DNA of 47,960 nucleotides, taken from positions 1 through 47,960 of the forward strand of contig JAUIFY010000011.1 of NCBI GenBank assembly GCA_030430245.1. The letters are read 5' to 3'. The position numbers and the translations under genes are program-made. Below the pieces are notes generated by a model. The model was not told the origin of the DNA. It searched no databases and saw only the letters and a list, made by a program, of their open reading frames with translations. The DNA is from a bacterium (GTDB lineage Bacteria; Desulfobacterota; Binatia; UBA12015). Below are positions 26,622 to 34,688 of the stretch, piece after piece (the stretch's first letter is position 1; every line of letters starts with the position of its first letter).

Positions 26622-26906
26622 CTAGGCCCAGCCGTTTCGCCTCTCGATGTGCCGCCGAAGGCGGGACGCCGCGGCCGCCGCGGCGTCCCGCCAGCTCTCG
26701 CCCTCGCCGACCGACTCGAGCCGGGCCCCGTCCCGCAAACGGACGCGCAGCCGACACGCCTCCGAGCGCTCCCGGCCGGCCGGCTCCTGGAAGGAGAGGC
26801 CGACCCGGTCGATGATCGGCGCGAAGCGCGCGAGGTGGATCCGCACCGCGCGCTCGACGACACGCCGATCGAAGTGAGCGGGCGGGTTGGGCATCCGCAA
26901 CAGCAT
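26622..26906 (-). CDS. Small HPF/S30AE-like protein
   Basis: 94 residues from the ATG at 26906 (other in-frame ATGs lie at 26894 and 26960). The sequence FDRRVVERAVRIHLARFAPII, then a short beta pair (VGLSFQEP; ACRLRVRLRDG), then the Ala-rich helix WRDAAAAAASRLRRHIERR, matches the beta-alpha-beta-beta-beta-alpha pattern of the S30AE ribosome hibernation and dormancy factors. It is short, with no long C-terminal domain. It is the first gene of the transporter operon (18 bases before the ABC gene), an unusual place for such a factor. The function is therefore tentative; it might instead be a dedicated RNA-binding or regulatory protein. Confidence 0.55.
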   Translation of the reverse strand: MLLRMPNPPAHFDRRVVERAVRIHLARFAPIIDRVGLSFQEPAGRERSEACRLRVRLRDGARLESVGEGESWRDAAAAAASRLRRHIERRNGWA

Positions 26907-26915
26907 GATCCCTCG

Positions 26916-26944
26916 AGCATAAGAATGGTCCAATCCATCGACAA
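26916..26944 (-). promoter_or_regulatory. Promoter of the HPF-like/secretion operon
   Basis: A -35 TTGTCG (26944-26939) and a -10 TATGCT (26921-26916) are separated by 17 bases in an AT-rich island within otherwise GC-rich DNA. Transcription would start near 26909, leaving almost no leader before the ATG at 26906. The ATG at 26894 might then be used. Confidence 0.45.
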
Positions 26945-26953
26945 ATAGGAAAT

Positions 26954-26968
26954 ATACCACTAATGTAT
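26954..26968. promoter_or_regulatory. Candidate LysR box (T-N11-A)
   Basis: ATAC-N7-GTAT is a dyad containing T-N11-A (26955-26967). It sits between the promoter of the - operon and the regulator start at 27001. LysR proteins usually bind such sites in the divergent spacer next to their own gene. Confidence 0.4.
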
Positions 26969-27000
26969 CGGCAAAATCTATCTATGGGCCTGCGCGTACA

Positions 27001-27900
27001 ATGGACTGGCTGAACTATCACCACCTGCTCTACTTCCACACGATTGCCCGCGAAGGCAGCGTCACGAAAGCCGCCGAAGTCCTGCGTCTCGCGCAGCCTA
27101 CGCTCAGCGGGCAGGTTCGCAAGCTGGAAGAAGCACTCGACGAGAAGCTCTTCGAGCGCGAGGGGCGCGGACTCGCCCTGACCGACGTCGGCCACATGGT
27201 CTACCGGTACGCCGACGACATCTTCTCTCTCGGACGCGAGCTCGTCGATGCCCTTCGCGGCCGACCGACCAACCGCCCGGCACGCGTACTCGTGGGCGTG
27301 GCCGACGTCGTTCCCAAGCTGATCTGCCACCGCCTTCTGAGTGTCGCGCTGGACATGGAGGAGCCGGTCCAGCTGACGATCCACGAGGGCAAGACCAACG
27401 ACCTGCTCGCCGCCCTGGCCGTGCAGGAGTACGACATGGTTCTGACGGATCTTCCCCTCGGTCCGCAGGCCCGCATCAAGGCGTTCAACCACTCGCTCGG
27501 GAGCTGCGGCGTCGGCTTCTTCGGACGGCCGGCCCTGGCGCGGCAGCTCCGCGAGGATTTCCCCCGGTGTCTGGACGACGCGCCGATGCTGCTGCCCACG
27601 ACGAACACCGCGCTTCGCTACGAGCTCGACCAGTGGTTCGAGTCGATCGACGTTCGCCCGCGGATCGTGGCCGAGTTCGAGGACACGGCCCTGATGAAGG
27701 TCTTCGGACAGCATGGGACGGGCGTCTTTCCCGCCCCGGTCGTCGTTGCCGACGAGATCCGCGCGATGCACGGAGTCCGGCTGATCGGCCAGACCGACGA
27801 CGTGCTCGAGCGCTTCTACGCGATCACGGTCGAGCGCCGCATCACCCACCCGGCGGTCGCGCGGATCGCGGAGGCGGCCCGGGAGGGCGTGCTGGGCTGA
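27001..27900 (+). CDS. nhaR: NhaR-like LysR-family transcription regulator
   Basis: 299 residues. The N-terminal winged helix-turn-helix reads LNYHHLLYFHTIAREGSVTK, AAEVLRLAQPTLSGQVRKLE and LFEREGRGLALTDVG. This is the NhaR subgroup pattern (YHHLLYF..REGS, TLSGQ, LFEREGRGL, YADDIF), and the remainder is a periplasmic-binding-protein-like effector domain. NhaR activates the Na+/H+ antiporter gene in E. coli, but many NhaR-like proteins regulate other genes and no nhaA is seen here. It is divergent from the secretion operon across a 94-base AT-rich spacer with a candidate T-N11-A box, so it may control that operon. The start ATG at 27001 is well supported by homology. Confidence 0.88.
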   Translation: MDWLNYHHLLYFHTIAREGSVTKAAEVLRLAQPTLSGQVRKLEEALDEKLFEREGRGLALTDVGHMVYRYADDIFSLGRELVDALRGRPTNRPARVLVGVADVVPKLICHRLLSVALDMEEPVQLTIHEGKTNDLLAALAVQEYDMVLTDLPLGPQARIKAFNHSLGSCGVGFFGRPALARQLREDFPRCLDDAPMLLPTTNTALRYELDQWFESIDVRPRIVAEFEDTALMKVFGQHGTGVFPAPVVVADEIRAMHGVRLIGQTDDVLERFYAITVERRITHPAVARIAEAAREGVLG

Positions 27901-27918
27901 CTCGCGCGAACGACCCGG

Positions 27919-28836
27919 TCAGACCGGCGCGAGGCCCGGGTCGACCCCCGTGAGCTCCACCGAAGCATCCCACAGCCGCCGCGCCGTCTCCTCGTCTCGC
28001 GCCGCGGGGATCGGCTCGACCTGCACCGGGGGACCGGAGAACTCCTGGAAGCCCGACGGACCGTAGTAGCTCCCCCCCACCACGCCCGGTTCCGTCGCCG
28101 CTCGGAGCGTCGGCAGCGCGGCTTCGGGCGGTGCGTGAGAGACGAACCGCATCAGGGGCGAGAGAAGCTGGATCCAGCCCGGCAGGAAGCGCAGGAGCTC
28201 CGTCTCCGAAACCCCGGGGTGGCACGCGACCGCGATGGCGTCGCCCTCGAGCGGCTCGAGGCGTCGCTGCAGCTCGAGCGTGAAGAGCAGATTCGCGAGC
28301 TTGCTCATGTTGTAGCGACCCACGCGGTTGTACGACTTCTCCGCGTTCAAGTCGTCGAAGTCGATCGACCCGAACTTGTGCGCGTTGCTGCTGACCGAGA
28401 CGACCCGCGAGCCCGCCGTGGCCCGCACGCGATCGATCAGAAGGCCGGTGAGTGCGAAGTGCCCGAGGTGGTTCACGCCGAACTGGGACTCGAAGCCGTC
28501 GCGCGTCTCCTCCCGCGGCGGGACCATGATGCCGGCGTTGTTGATCAGCAGATCGAGCCGTGGCTCCCGGCGCACCCGCTCGGCCGCCTCCCGTACCGAC
28601 GCGAGGCTCGCGAGATCGAGCGAGACGATCTCGACGTCGGCATCGGGGTGATGGCGGAGGATGCGGTCCCGCGCATCCGTCGCACGCTCGGGCGACCGAC
28701 ATCCGACCAACACCCTCGCCTTGCGGCCCGCGAGGACCCGCGCGGCCTCGAAGCCGATGCCGCTGTTCGCGCCCGTGATGAAGGCGGTTCGGCCGGACTG
28801 ATCCGGTACGGAGTCCTCGGTGAACGGCTCGTCCAT
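27919..28836 (-). CDS. Short-chain dehydrogenase/reductase (retinol dehydrogenase-like)
   Basis: 305 residues of the SDR superfamily. The cofactor motif TGANSGIG is at residues 21-28, with a following Arg pair (CRSPER) suggesting NADP preference. NNAG is at residues 98-101, the catalytic Ser is in VSVSSNAH, and the YxxxK pair is YNMSK. The combination GFESQFGVNHLGHFALT and the length resemble retinol dehydrogenase and light-dependent protochlorophyllide reductase-like SDRs. The substrate is unknown. It converges with the regulator (19 bases between the stops) and is followed upstream by the duplicated secreted protein. Confidence 0.85.
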   Translation of the reverse strand: MDEPFTEDSVPDQSGRTAFITGANSGIGFEAARVLAGRKARVLVGCRSPERATDARDRILRHHPDADVEIVSLDLASLASVREAAERVRREPRLDLLINNAGIMVPPREETRDGFESQFGVNHLGHFALTGLLIDRVRATAGSRVVSVSSNAHKFGSIDFDDLNAEKSYNRVGRYNMSKLANLLFTLELQRRLEPLEGDAIAVACHPGVSETELLRFLPGWIQLLSPLMRFVSHAPPEAALPTLRAATEPGVVGGSYYGPSGFQEFSGPPVQVEPIPAARDEETARRLWDASVELTGVDPGLAPV

Positions 28837-28899
28837 GAGGAGCCTGTTACGCCAAGGGAGGCCCGGCGTCGACCGTCGGGCCTCCCCCCGCTCCGCGCG

Positions 28900-30108
28900 C
28901 TACTCGCAGCGCAGGAAGTCCGGGTCGAACGGGTCGAAGCCGTTGCAGACCGCCGACGACCCGACCGGCGTCGTGATGCAGGACGTCCCGTCGCAGGCGC
29001 CGAAGATGAAGTCGCACCCGGGGAACACCGCCTCGCAGTCGATCTCGAAGTCACAGTCGTCGTCGCTCTCGCACGGGCACGAGCAGGACGAGGCGTCGAA
29101 CGTGCAGTCCGAGTTGCAGCGCAGGGTGCCCGAGCACGCGTCGAGACCGCCGACCAGGAAATCGCAGTCCTCGCCATCGAGGTCCTCCCCGTCGCACTCC
29201 TCGTCGATCCCGTCGACGACGCCGTTGCCACAGAATTCCTCACCGCCGGGCGTGGACGTGGGCACGGGCGTCCCCGTCGCGACCGGGGTCGGCGTCGGCA
29301 TGGTCCCGATGGTCGGAACCGGAGTCGGAGCGGGCACGTCGCCCTCCGGCAGGAAGAACGACTCGGGCAGCGTGACGGACGCGAGAGACGACCAGAGATC
29401 CCCCGGACACGGGGTGAACGGGCACAGATCGGAGCCGAAGCAGTCGAACAGGAGATCCGCTCCCGAGGCGCCCGTCTGCTCGCAGAAGACGAAGAGAGGG
29501 TCGCCGCCCTCGGGGAAGAAGACGTTCCCGGTGACGGAGCCGTCGTCGTGGTTGCGCGTGATCGCCCAACGCTCGGCGCCGACGTCCTTGCTGAGGATCG
29601 TGCGCTTCTCGTCCGGCGTGATCTGAAGTCCGGACTCCCTCACGCCACCGGCGACGACCTCGCGTGCGGCCGAGGCGACCGGAGCCAACGCCTCCCGCAC
29701 CATCGCCGCATCCGGGATGTTGACCGGAAGGAAGAACGAGACGGGCAGCGTCACGTCGCCCAGCGACGACCACTGGTCCTCGCCCCCACACGGAGCTCCC
29801 GGACACGGGTCGGCCCCCGAGCAGCTCAGGAGAAGATCCGCGCCGTCGGTCCCCGTCTGCTCGCAGAAGACGAAGAGCGGATCACCGCCTTCGGGAAAGA
29901 AGACGTTGCCGGTGACGGAGTTGTCGTCGGCGTTCCGGGTGATCGCCCAGCGCTCGCTGCCGACGTCCTTGCTGACAAGCGTGCGCAGCTCGTCGGGCGA
30001 GATCTGCAGTCCGGACTCACGGGTGTCCTGGGCCCGCACCAGGCCGACCAGGGCCGCGACGACGGCGGCGGCAGCGACGGCCTTCAGGCCGGTTCTCTCG
30101 AAGCGCAT
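28900..30108 (-). CDS. Secreted Cys-rich protein with internal duplication, PT linker and myxo-type disulfide repeat
   Basis: 402 residues. The signal peptide is at residues 1-26. Two near-identical units of about 98 residues occupy 31-128 and 158-254; both contain SKDVG.ERWAITRN, NVFFPEGGDPLFVFCEQTG and two C-x-C-like pairs. They are followed by a Pro/Thr linker (residues 255-285) and a Cys-rich tail with CGNGVVDG..EECDGEDLDGEDC. This is the CGNG-type disulfide repeat common in myxobacterial secreted proteins, and it is followed by many acidic residues. No enzyme motif is visible. The gene likely encodes a surface or extracellular protein. A good RBS (AGGAGA) precedes the ATG. An inverted repeat lies 40 bases upstream. 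Confidence 0.75.
   Translation of the reverse strand: MRFERTGLKAVAAAAVVAALVGLVRAQDTRESGLQISPDELRTLVSKDVGSERWAITRNADDNSVTGNVFFPEGGDPLFVFCEQTGTDGADLLLSCSGADPCPGAPCGGEDQWSSLGDVTLPVSFFLPVNIPDAAMVREALAPVASAAREVVAGGVRESGLQITPDEKRTILSKDVGAERWAITRNHDDGSVTGNVFFPEGGDPLFVFCEQTGASGADLLFDCFGSDLCPFTPCPGDLWSSLASVTLPESFFLPEGDVPAPTPVPTIGTMPTPTPVATGTPVPTSTPGGEEFCGNGVVDGIDEECDGEDLDGEDCDFLVGGLDACSGTLRCNSDCTFDASSCSCPCESDDDCDFEIDCEAVFPGCDFIFGACDGTSCITTPVGSSAVCNGFDPFDPDFLRCE
29347..29637 (-). repeat. Second copy of the internal duplication
   Basis: It encodes residues 158-254 and is separated from copy one by 29 Ala-rich residues. Confidence 0.75.
29725..30018 (-). repeat. First copy of an internal ~294-base duplication
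   Basis: It encodes residues 31-128 of the secreted protein and matches the second copy at 29347-29637 with only scattered differences. Confidence 0.75.
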
Positions 30109-30148
30109 CGATTTCTCCTTTGGATCCGTGAGGGAGGGCGGTGTGCGA

Positions 30149-30180
30149 CTTCGAAATGGGAAAACTTCCCAAATTCGAAG
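30149..30180. repeat. Near-perfect 32-base inverted repeat upstream of the secreted protein gene
   Basis: Outer arms CTTCGAA and TTCGAAG and inner arms TGGGAA and TTCCCA surround a 3-base centre. There is no T run after it on either strand, so it fits an operator or a hairpin better than an intrinsic terminator. Confidence 0.6.
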
Positions 30181-30263
30181 GCACTCCCGTCACCATGGGC
30201 CGTTTTCACGCCGTCACGCAAGGCCCATTCGGCCCGAGCGCCCGAAACGGCGTCGGAGACGCC

Positions 30264-30695
30264 TCAGGACGGCGGCCGGAAGAAGGGGGCCACGGCCTCT
30301 CCAGCGACACCGTCGAAACACAGCGGCCGGAAGCAGACCTCGAGCGGCATGCCGATCTCGAGTGCGTCCGGGTCGCAGTCGACGATCCGCGTTGGCACTC
30401 GCACCCGCTCGTCCTCCTCCAGGGTCACCAGCGCGCTCACGAACGGCACGGCGCTCGCATACTGCGGGAGGAATGCGTGCTCGAGCACGACCCACGTGAA
30501 CAGACGGCCCCGGCCGCTCACCGTCTCCCAGGCGACGGCGGCTCCGCCGCAGCCGGGACACGTTCCGTCCGGATACCAGCAGAAGCGCGAGCAGTCGCGA
30601 CATCGCGGCATGCGGAGCTCACCTGCTGCCGCACCTGCCCAATACTCCCGCGTGGGCTCCCAGTCGACGTCGGGCAAAGGGAATCCGTCGCGCAT
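30264..30695 (-). CDS. DUF35 OB-fold protein with Zn ribbon (acyl-CoA-associated)
   Basis: 143 residues. The N-terminus REYWAGAAAGELRMPRC is typical of DUF35, followed by a rubredoxin-like Zn ribbon with two Cys pairs (CRDC and CPGC) and an OB fold (VSGRGRLFTWVVLEH..PFVSALVTLEEDERVRVPTRIVDC). Such proteins pair with SCPx-type thiolases and are thought to be accessory or substrate-binding subunits. The ATG at 30695 shares one base with the thiolase stop, indicating a tight operon with the upstream thiolase. Confidence 0.88.
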   Translation of the reverse strand: MRDGFPLPDVDWEPTREYWAGAAAGELRMPRCRDCSRFCWYPDGTCPGCGGAAVAWETVSGRGRLFTWVVLEHAFLPQYASAVPFVSALVTLEEDERVRVPTRIVDCDPDALEIGMPLEVCFRPLCFDGVAGEAVAPFFRPPS

Positions 30696-31894
30696 CAGTT
30701 TCGCCTTCGCAGGATCAAGGTCGAGGCCTGGGGTCCCGTGTAGCCACCATAGACGCCGACCCGTGCGTCCGGAACCTGCGAGGCCGACTCTCCTCGCAGC
30801 TGCTTCACGATCTCGACGACGTGCGCGATCCCCAGCACGTACGCGTGCGACAGGAGCCCACCATGCGTGTTGTAGGGCAGCACGCCGCCGTCGAAGTGGA
30901 GCGTGGTCCCCTCGACGAAGCGCCCGCCCTCCCCCTTCGGACAGAACCCCATGTCCTCGATCTGCATCAGCGACACGATCGTGAACGGGTCGTAGCAGGT
31001 GAGCACGTCCACGTCGTTCGGTGAGAGGCCCGCCATCGCGAAGGCGACGGGCCCCGAGAAGACCTGCGGCGTCGCCGTGAAGTCCGGTTGCTGCGCCCAG
31101 TGCCCTCCGGTCTCGGACGTCCCGAGTCCGACGCCGGCGACCTCGACCACCGGGTTCGGCAGGTCGCGCGCCCGCTCGACCGAAGTCATCACGTATGCCG
31201 CGCCACCGTCGGAGATCAGACAGCAATCTTCCTTCCGGAAGGGATCCGCGATGAGGGGGCTCGCGAGGTACGCTTCCATCGAGAGCGGCCGGTCTCGCAT
31301 CACCGCGAGCGGCGTGCGATTCGCGTGTCGGCGACACGCCAGCGCGATCGCCCCGAGCTGCTCCTCGGTCGTGCCGTACTCCGCCATGTGTCGCCGCGCG
31401 ATCGACGCGAAATAGACCGGCTGCGGGAACCAGCCAAAGGGCACCTCGAGGTTCTGTTTGAAGAGCTGCTCCGCGTGGAACTTGCCCGGCCCGCCGACCA
31501 TTTCGCCCCGCTTGCTCGCCCAATCGACCGCGAACACGTTGACGATCGTGCTCGCTTCCCCGGCCCGGATCGCCAGCGCCGCGTCGTACGGCGCGGTCGC
31601 GGCCCATGTCATTCCGCCGCCGCACGGCTTCACCCAGAGATCGTGCGACGTCCCGAAGTGCGCGTGGAACGCCCCCGCGTCGAAGTCCGTGTCCACCCGG
31701 GCGAGCGTGATGCCGTCGACGTCGGCCGGCTCGAGACCGGCGTCCGCGAGCGCACGCTCGACCGCTTGGGCCGCGATCTCGCGGCTCGTCCGTCCCGACG
31801 CCTTCGTGTAGGTGGACTCGCCGACACCGACGATCGCGACCTCTCCGGAAACGTCGTCGTACGGTTCCGCGTGCCCCCAGTCGGTCGGGCTCAT
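30695..31894 (-). CDS. SCPx-type thiolase (lipid-transfer/acetyl-CoA acetyltransferase family)
   Basis: 399 residues. The N-terminal block VAIVGVGESTYTK, the stretch VKPCGGGMTWAATAPYDAALAI, the segment DCCLISDGGAAYVMTS and the C-terminal THGGLLSHAYVLGI..VEIVKQLRG identify the thiolase family used with DUF35 subunits in sterol and fatty-acid breakdown. The conserved Cys in the VKPC segment and the HGG motif are candidates for catalysis. The gene lies between an acyl-CoA synthetase (with one in-frame stop) and its DUF35 partner on the same strand, and so forms a compact operon. The substrate is inferred to be a CoA thioester of a long or branched acid. Confidence 0.88.
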   Translation of the reverse strand: MSPTDWGHAEPYDDVSGEVAIVGVGESTYTKASGRTSREIAAQAVERALADAGLEPADVDGITLARVDTDFDAGAFHAHFGTSHDLWVKPCGGGMTWAATAPYDAALAIRAGEASTIVNVFAVDWASKRGEMVGGPGKFHAEQLFKQNLEVPFGWFPQPVYFASIARRHMAEYGTTEEQLGAIALACRRHANRTPLAVMRDRPLSMEAYLASPLIADPFRKEDCCLISDGGAAYVMTSVERARDLPNPVVEVAGVGLGTSETGGHWAQQPDFTATPQVFSGPVAFAMAGLSPNDVDVLTCYDPFTIVSLMQIEDMGFCPKGEGGRFVEGTTLHFDGGVLPYNTHGGLLSHAYVLGIAHVVEIVKQLRGESASQVPDARVGVYGGYTGPQASTLILRRRN

Positions 31895-31930
31895 GCCGTT
31901 TCGTCCAGTACCATCGGGGCGGACGCGATC

Positions 31931-33568
31931 TCAGTCCTGCTCCGCCTGCGCCCGGGCCCAACGGTAGTCCGCCTTGCCGCTGGGGCTCCGAACGATGCTT
32001 TCGCGAAAGACGAACGCCTTGGGCAGCTTGTAGCGCGCGATGTGCTTCGCGGCCTCCTCGAGCAGCTGGTCTTCGTCGACCGTGGATCCAGCGGCGCGTT
32101 GCACGATCGCCACGACCTCCTGCCCCCAGCGCTCGCTCGGCCGGCCGGTCACGACCGTATCGTAGACGTCGGGATGCTACTTGAGAGCGTGCTCGACCTC
32201 CTCTGCGAAGATCTTCTCGCCACCGGAGTTGATCGTGACGGAGTCGCGACCGAGCACCTCGATGGTCCCGTCGTCCCGATAGCGCGCGCGATCGCCCGGC
32301 ACCGAGTACCGGAGGCCATCGATCACCGGGAACGTACGGGCGGTCTTCTCGGGATCGCCGAAGTATCCCAGCGGAACGCGGCCCTTCTGGGCGAACCACC
32401 CCATCTCGTCGCTTCCCGGCGCGAGCACCCGGGTCAGATCCTCCGACAACACACAGGCGCCCGGTCCGGGTTGGAACTTGCCGGTCGTCGCGCCCGTGTC
32501 CTTCGTCGACATGTTCGTCGCTTGCGCTCCCGTTTCCGACGACCCGATGCCATCGAAGATCATCGCGTGGGGCACCTTCTCGAGAAGCGCCTCCTTGTTC
32601 GCGGTGGACAACGGCGCGCCGCCGGAGCCGATGATGACGAGCGACGAGAGGTCGTAGTCCTTCTTCGCCATCTGGTCGAGGAGCGGGCGGGCAAACGCGT
32701 CACCGACGATCGTGATGCTCGTGATCTTCTCCTGGCCGATCTTGCCGAGGAAGTCGTCCGGGTCGAGCTTCTTCACGACGTCGGGAACGACGAGGCACGC
32801 CCCCATCGTCATCAGCATGAAGCTCGACCACTGCGCCGCTCCGTGCATGAAAGGCGGTCCCACGAGCGCGCGAAGACCTCCGCTCGACCGCACCTGTGCG
32901 GCCAGCTCGTCGAGCGACTCGAGCTCGACGCCGTCGGGCTTGCGGCCGCCCATCGCCGCGACGAAGATGTCGGCCGAGCGCCACAGGACTCCCTTGGGCA
33001 TGCCCGTGGTGCCGCCGGTGTAGACGATGTAGAGATCGTCGCCCGAAGGTATGACCCCGGGTCGTTCGGCCGACGCCCCCGCGAGTGCTTCCTCGTAGTC
33101 CACCGCACCCGGCAGGAGATCGTTCCCCGAATCGTCGGGCACCTGCAGCAGCACGTCGAGCCGCGGAAGCTTCTGGCGAATCGCCTCGATCTGCGGGGCG
33201 AACTCGGCGTGGTAGACGACGGCGCGCGCTTGCGAGTTCTCGAAGAGGTAGAGGAGCTCCTCCTCGACGTAACGGTAGTTCACGTTGAGCGAGGCGGCGC
33301 GCGCCTTCCACGCACCGAGCATCCCTTCGAGGTACTCGTTGCCGTTGTAGAGGTAGAGCGCGACGTGATCCTGGCCGGACTCGTGGCCGGCGAGGCTCTG
33401 GCGCTCCTCCCGCACCGTGACGCCTCGACTCAGCAGATAGTTCGCGAGCCGACGCGTACGATCCGCGAGCTGCCCGTGCGTGAAGCGGCGGTCGCGGAAG
33501 ACGAGCGCCTCCCGGTCCGGAATCGCGCCCGCAACGGTCTCGTGGACGTCGGCGAAATTGAACTCCAT
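31931..33568 (-). pseudogene. Fatty-acyl-CoA synthetase (AMP-binding), interrupted by one in-frame TAG
   Basis: The frame encodes a full-length ANL enzyme of 545 residues if the amber codon at 32177-32179 (codon 464) is ignored. The P-loop motif is YTGGTTGMPKG. A later SGGEKIFAEEVEHALK block is directly followed by TAG and then HPDVYDTVVTG. The C-terminal subdomain continues without frame change to KLPKAF and SPSGKADYRW, which includes the catalytic Lys region. Downstream coding is intact, so the stop is recent, a sequencing error, or read through. It heads the thiolase/DUF35 operon and is 36 bases upstream of the thiolase. Confidence 0.85.
32177..32179 (-). other. In-frame TAG codon inside the synthetase
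   Basis: The reading frame does not shift here; CTC AAG TAG CAT is flanked by normal coding on both sides. A single-base change from CAG, AAG or GAG would explain it. Confidence 0.8.
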
Positions 33569-33646
33569 GGAGCGGAACCATAGTGGTCGCCTCCGCGGGC
33601 GCCAATCCCGCGGTGACGATCCCCCACCGCGCGGTGCGTTCGTTCG

Positions 33647-34606
33647 TCAGCTGGTCACACGAAGGGGTTTCGTCACGGGCGTCGAGGGGAGAAGAGGCGC
33701 GGAGCGCACTTCGGGGGCGAGGGAGGCCGACGGGCCGACGGGCTGCACGTAGGGCCAGAGGCTCCAGTGCTCGGGCCATCGGCGAAGGAACGCCTCGAAC
33801 TGCCGATACACGCAGGCCAGAGGGTCGGGGTCGGACGGCAGAACCGGATCGCCGAACTCCAGGCGAACGCCGTCCTCCGTTCGCAGGGCGAGGATCGGCA
33901 CGATGGTCGCCTCGACGAGCCGCGCGAGGACGACGACTCCGGCCGCCGCGAGCAACCGCTCGTCTCCGACCCGAATCTCCTGCGTCCGCGTCGCACCGTC
34001 TCCGGGAACGTCGAAAGCCGCGAACAACGGTTGGTCGTCCAGAAGGTGCTCGCGCGCGACCGCGAGCGACGCGAGATCGGTCCCGAGGAGATCGACGCCG
34101 AGCTGGATGTGGAGCCACGCGATCTTGCGCTCCGCATAGCGCCTCTTGGCGTCCGGCATGGGATTGTCGGGCCCGATCGGGCGCGCCATCGCGCGCACGT
34201 TCAGCCGGCAGACCTTGCGCAGGTACGCGTACGCGAACACGTGGGCCCCCGTGTGCATCGTCGCGAAGACGACGCGGTGCGGAAGCTCCGGCAGCTCGCT
34301 CGCCGCGGGCAGGTGGCCACGGAACTCGCTCGGATGGCGGATCAGACGAACCGAGTCGGCTTCTTCGCGCGCCTCGATCTCGAGACTCCGTCGGAACAGC
34401 CGCCGCGCCCGCCCCCTCGAGACCCCGAGCCAGCGCTCCATCCGGTCCACGGCGACACGCCTACGAGGCCGGTCGATCGCGAGTTCGACGAGCCCGACGA
34501 CTCGGGCGTACGTGCGTCCCCGGCTCCACGATGCCGACGCTCGGGACAGGAGAATGCGATAGCGAAAGGCGGTCCACCAGCGGACGAGGAGCGGCACGAA
34601 GGACAA
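33647..34606 (-). CDS. HtrB/LpxL-like lipid acyltransferase
   Basis: About 319 residues from a TTG at 34606 (a GTG at 34597 is an alternative); no ATG is near the expected start, and the open frame further upstream overlaps the divergent gene. The sequence RYRILLSRASASW, then the helix block VSRGRARRLFRRSLEIEAREEAD, resembles the lauroyl/myristoyl acyltransferase family. The usual H-x4-D/E motif (HxGNWE) is replaced by FATMHTGAHVF, so the acidic residue is missing. Later blocks (PIGPDNP, DQPLFAAFDVPGDG, ATIVPILALR) fit the family. It is divergent from the AMP-ligase-ACP gene with about 80 bases between the starts. It may acylate an unusual lipid using that ACP, but this is inference. Confidence 0.65.
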   Translation of the reverse strand: MSFVPLLVRWWTAFRYRILLSRASASWSRGRTYARVVGLVELAIDRPRRRVAVDRMERWLGVSRGRARRLFRRSLEIEAREEADSVRLIRHPSEFRGHLPAASELPELPHRVVFATMHTGAHVFAYAYLRKVCRLNVRAMARPIGPDNPMPDAKRRYAERKIAWLHIQLGVDLLGTDLASLAVAREHLLDDQPLFAAFDVPGDGATRTQEIRVGDERLLAAAGVVVLARLVEATIVPILALRTEDGVRLEFGDPVLPSDPDPLACVYRQFEAFLRRWPEHWSLWPYVQPVGPSASLAPEVRSAPLLPSTPVTKPLRVTS

Positions 34607-34688
34607 CCGACGCCGGCCGATCCGGTTTCTTTCCCGGCCCGCGACACTCGTAAGTCCCCCACGGATCCCGCGTCGGTTGGCAGCGAAG

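Noticed and set aside
26604-27849. Extension of the ABC exporter frame upstream to 27849
   Set aside because: It runs antisense through the LysR gene; the correct upstream part of the exporter is in another frame starting at 26603.
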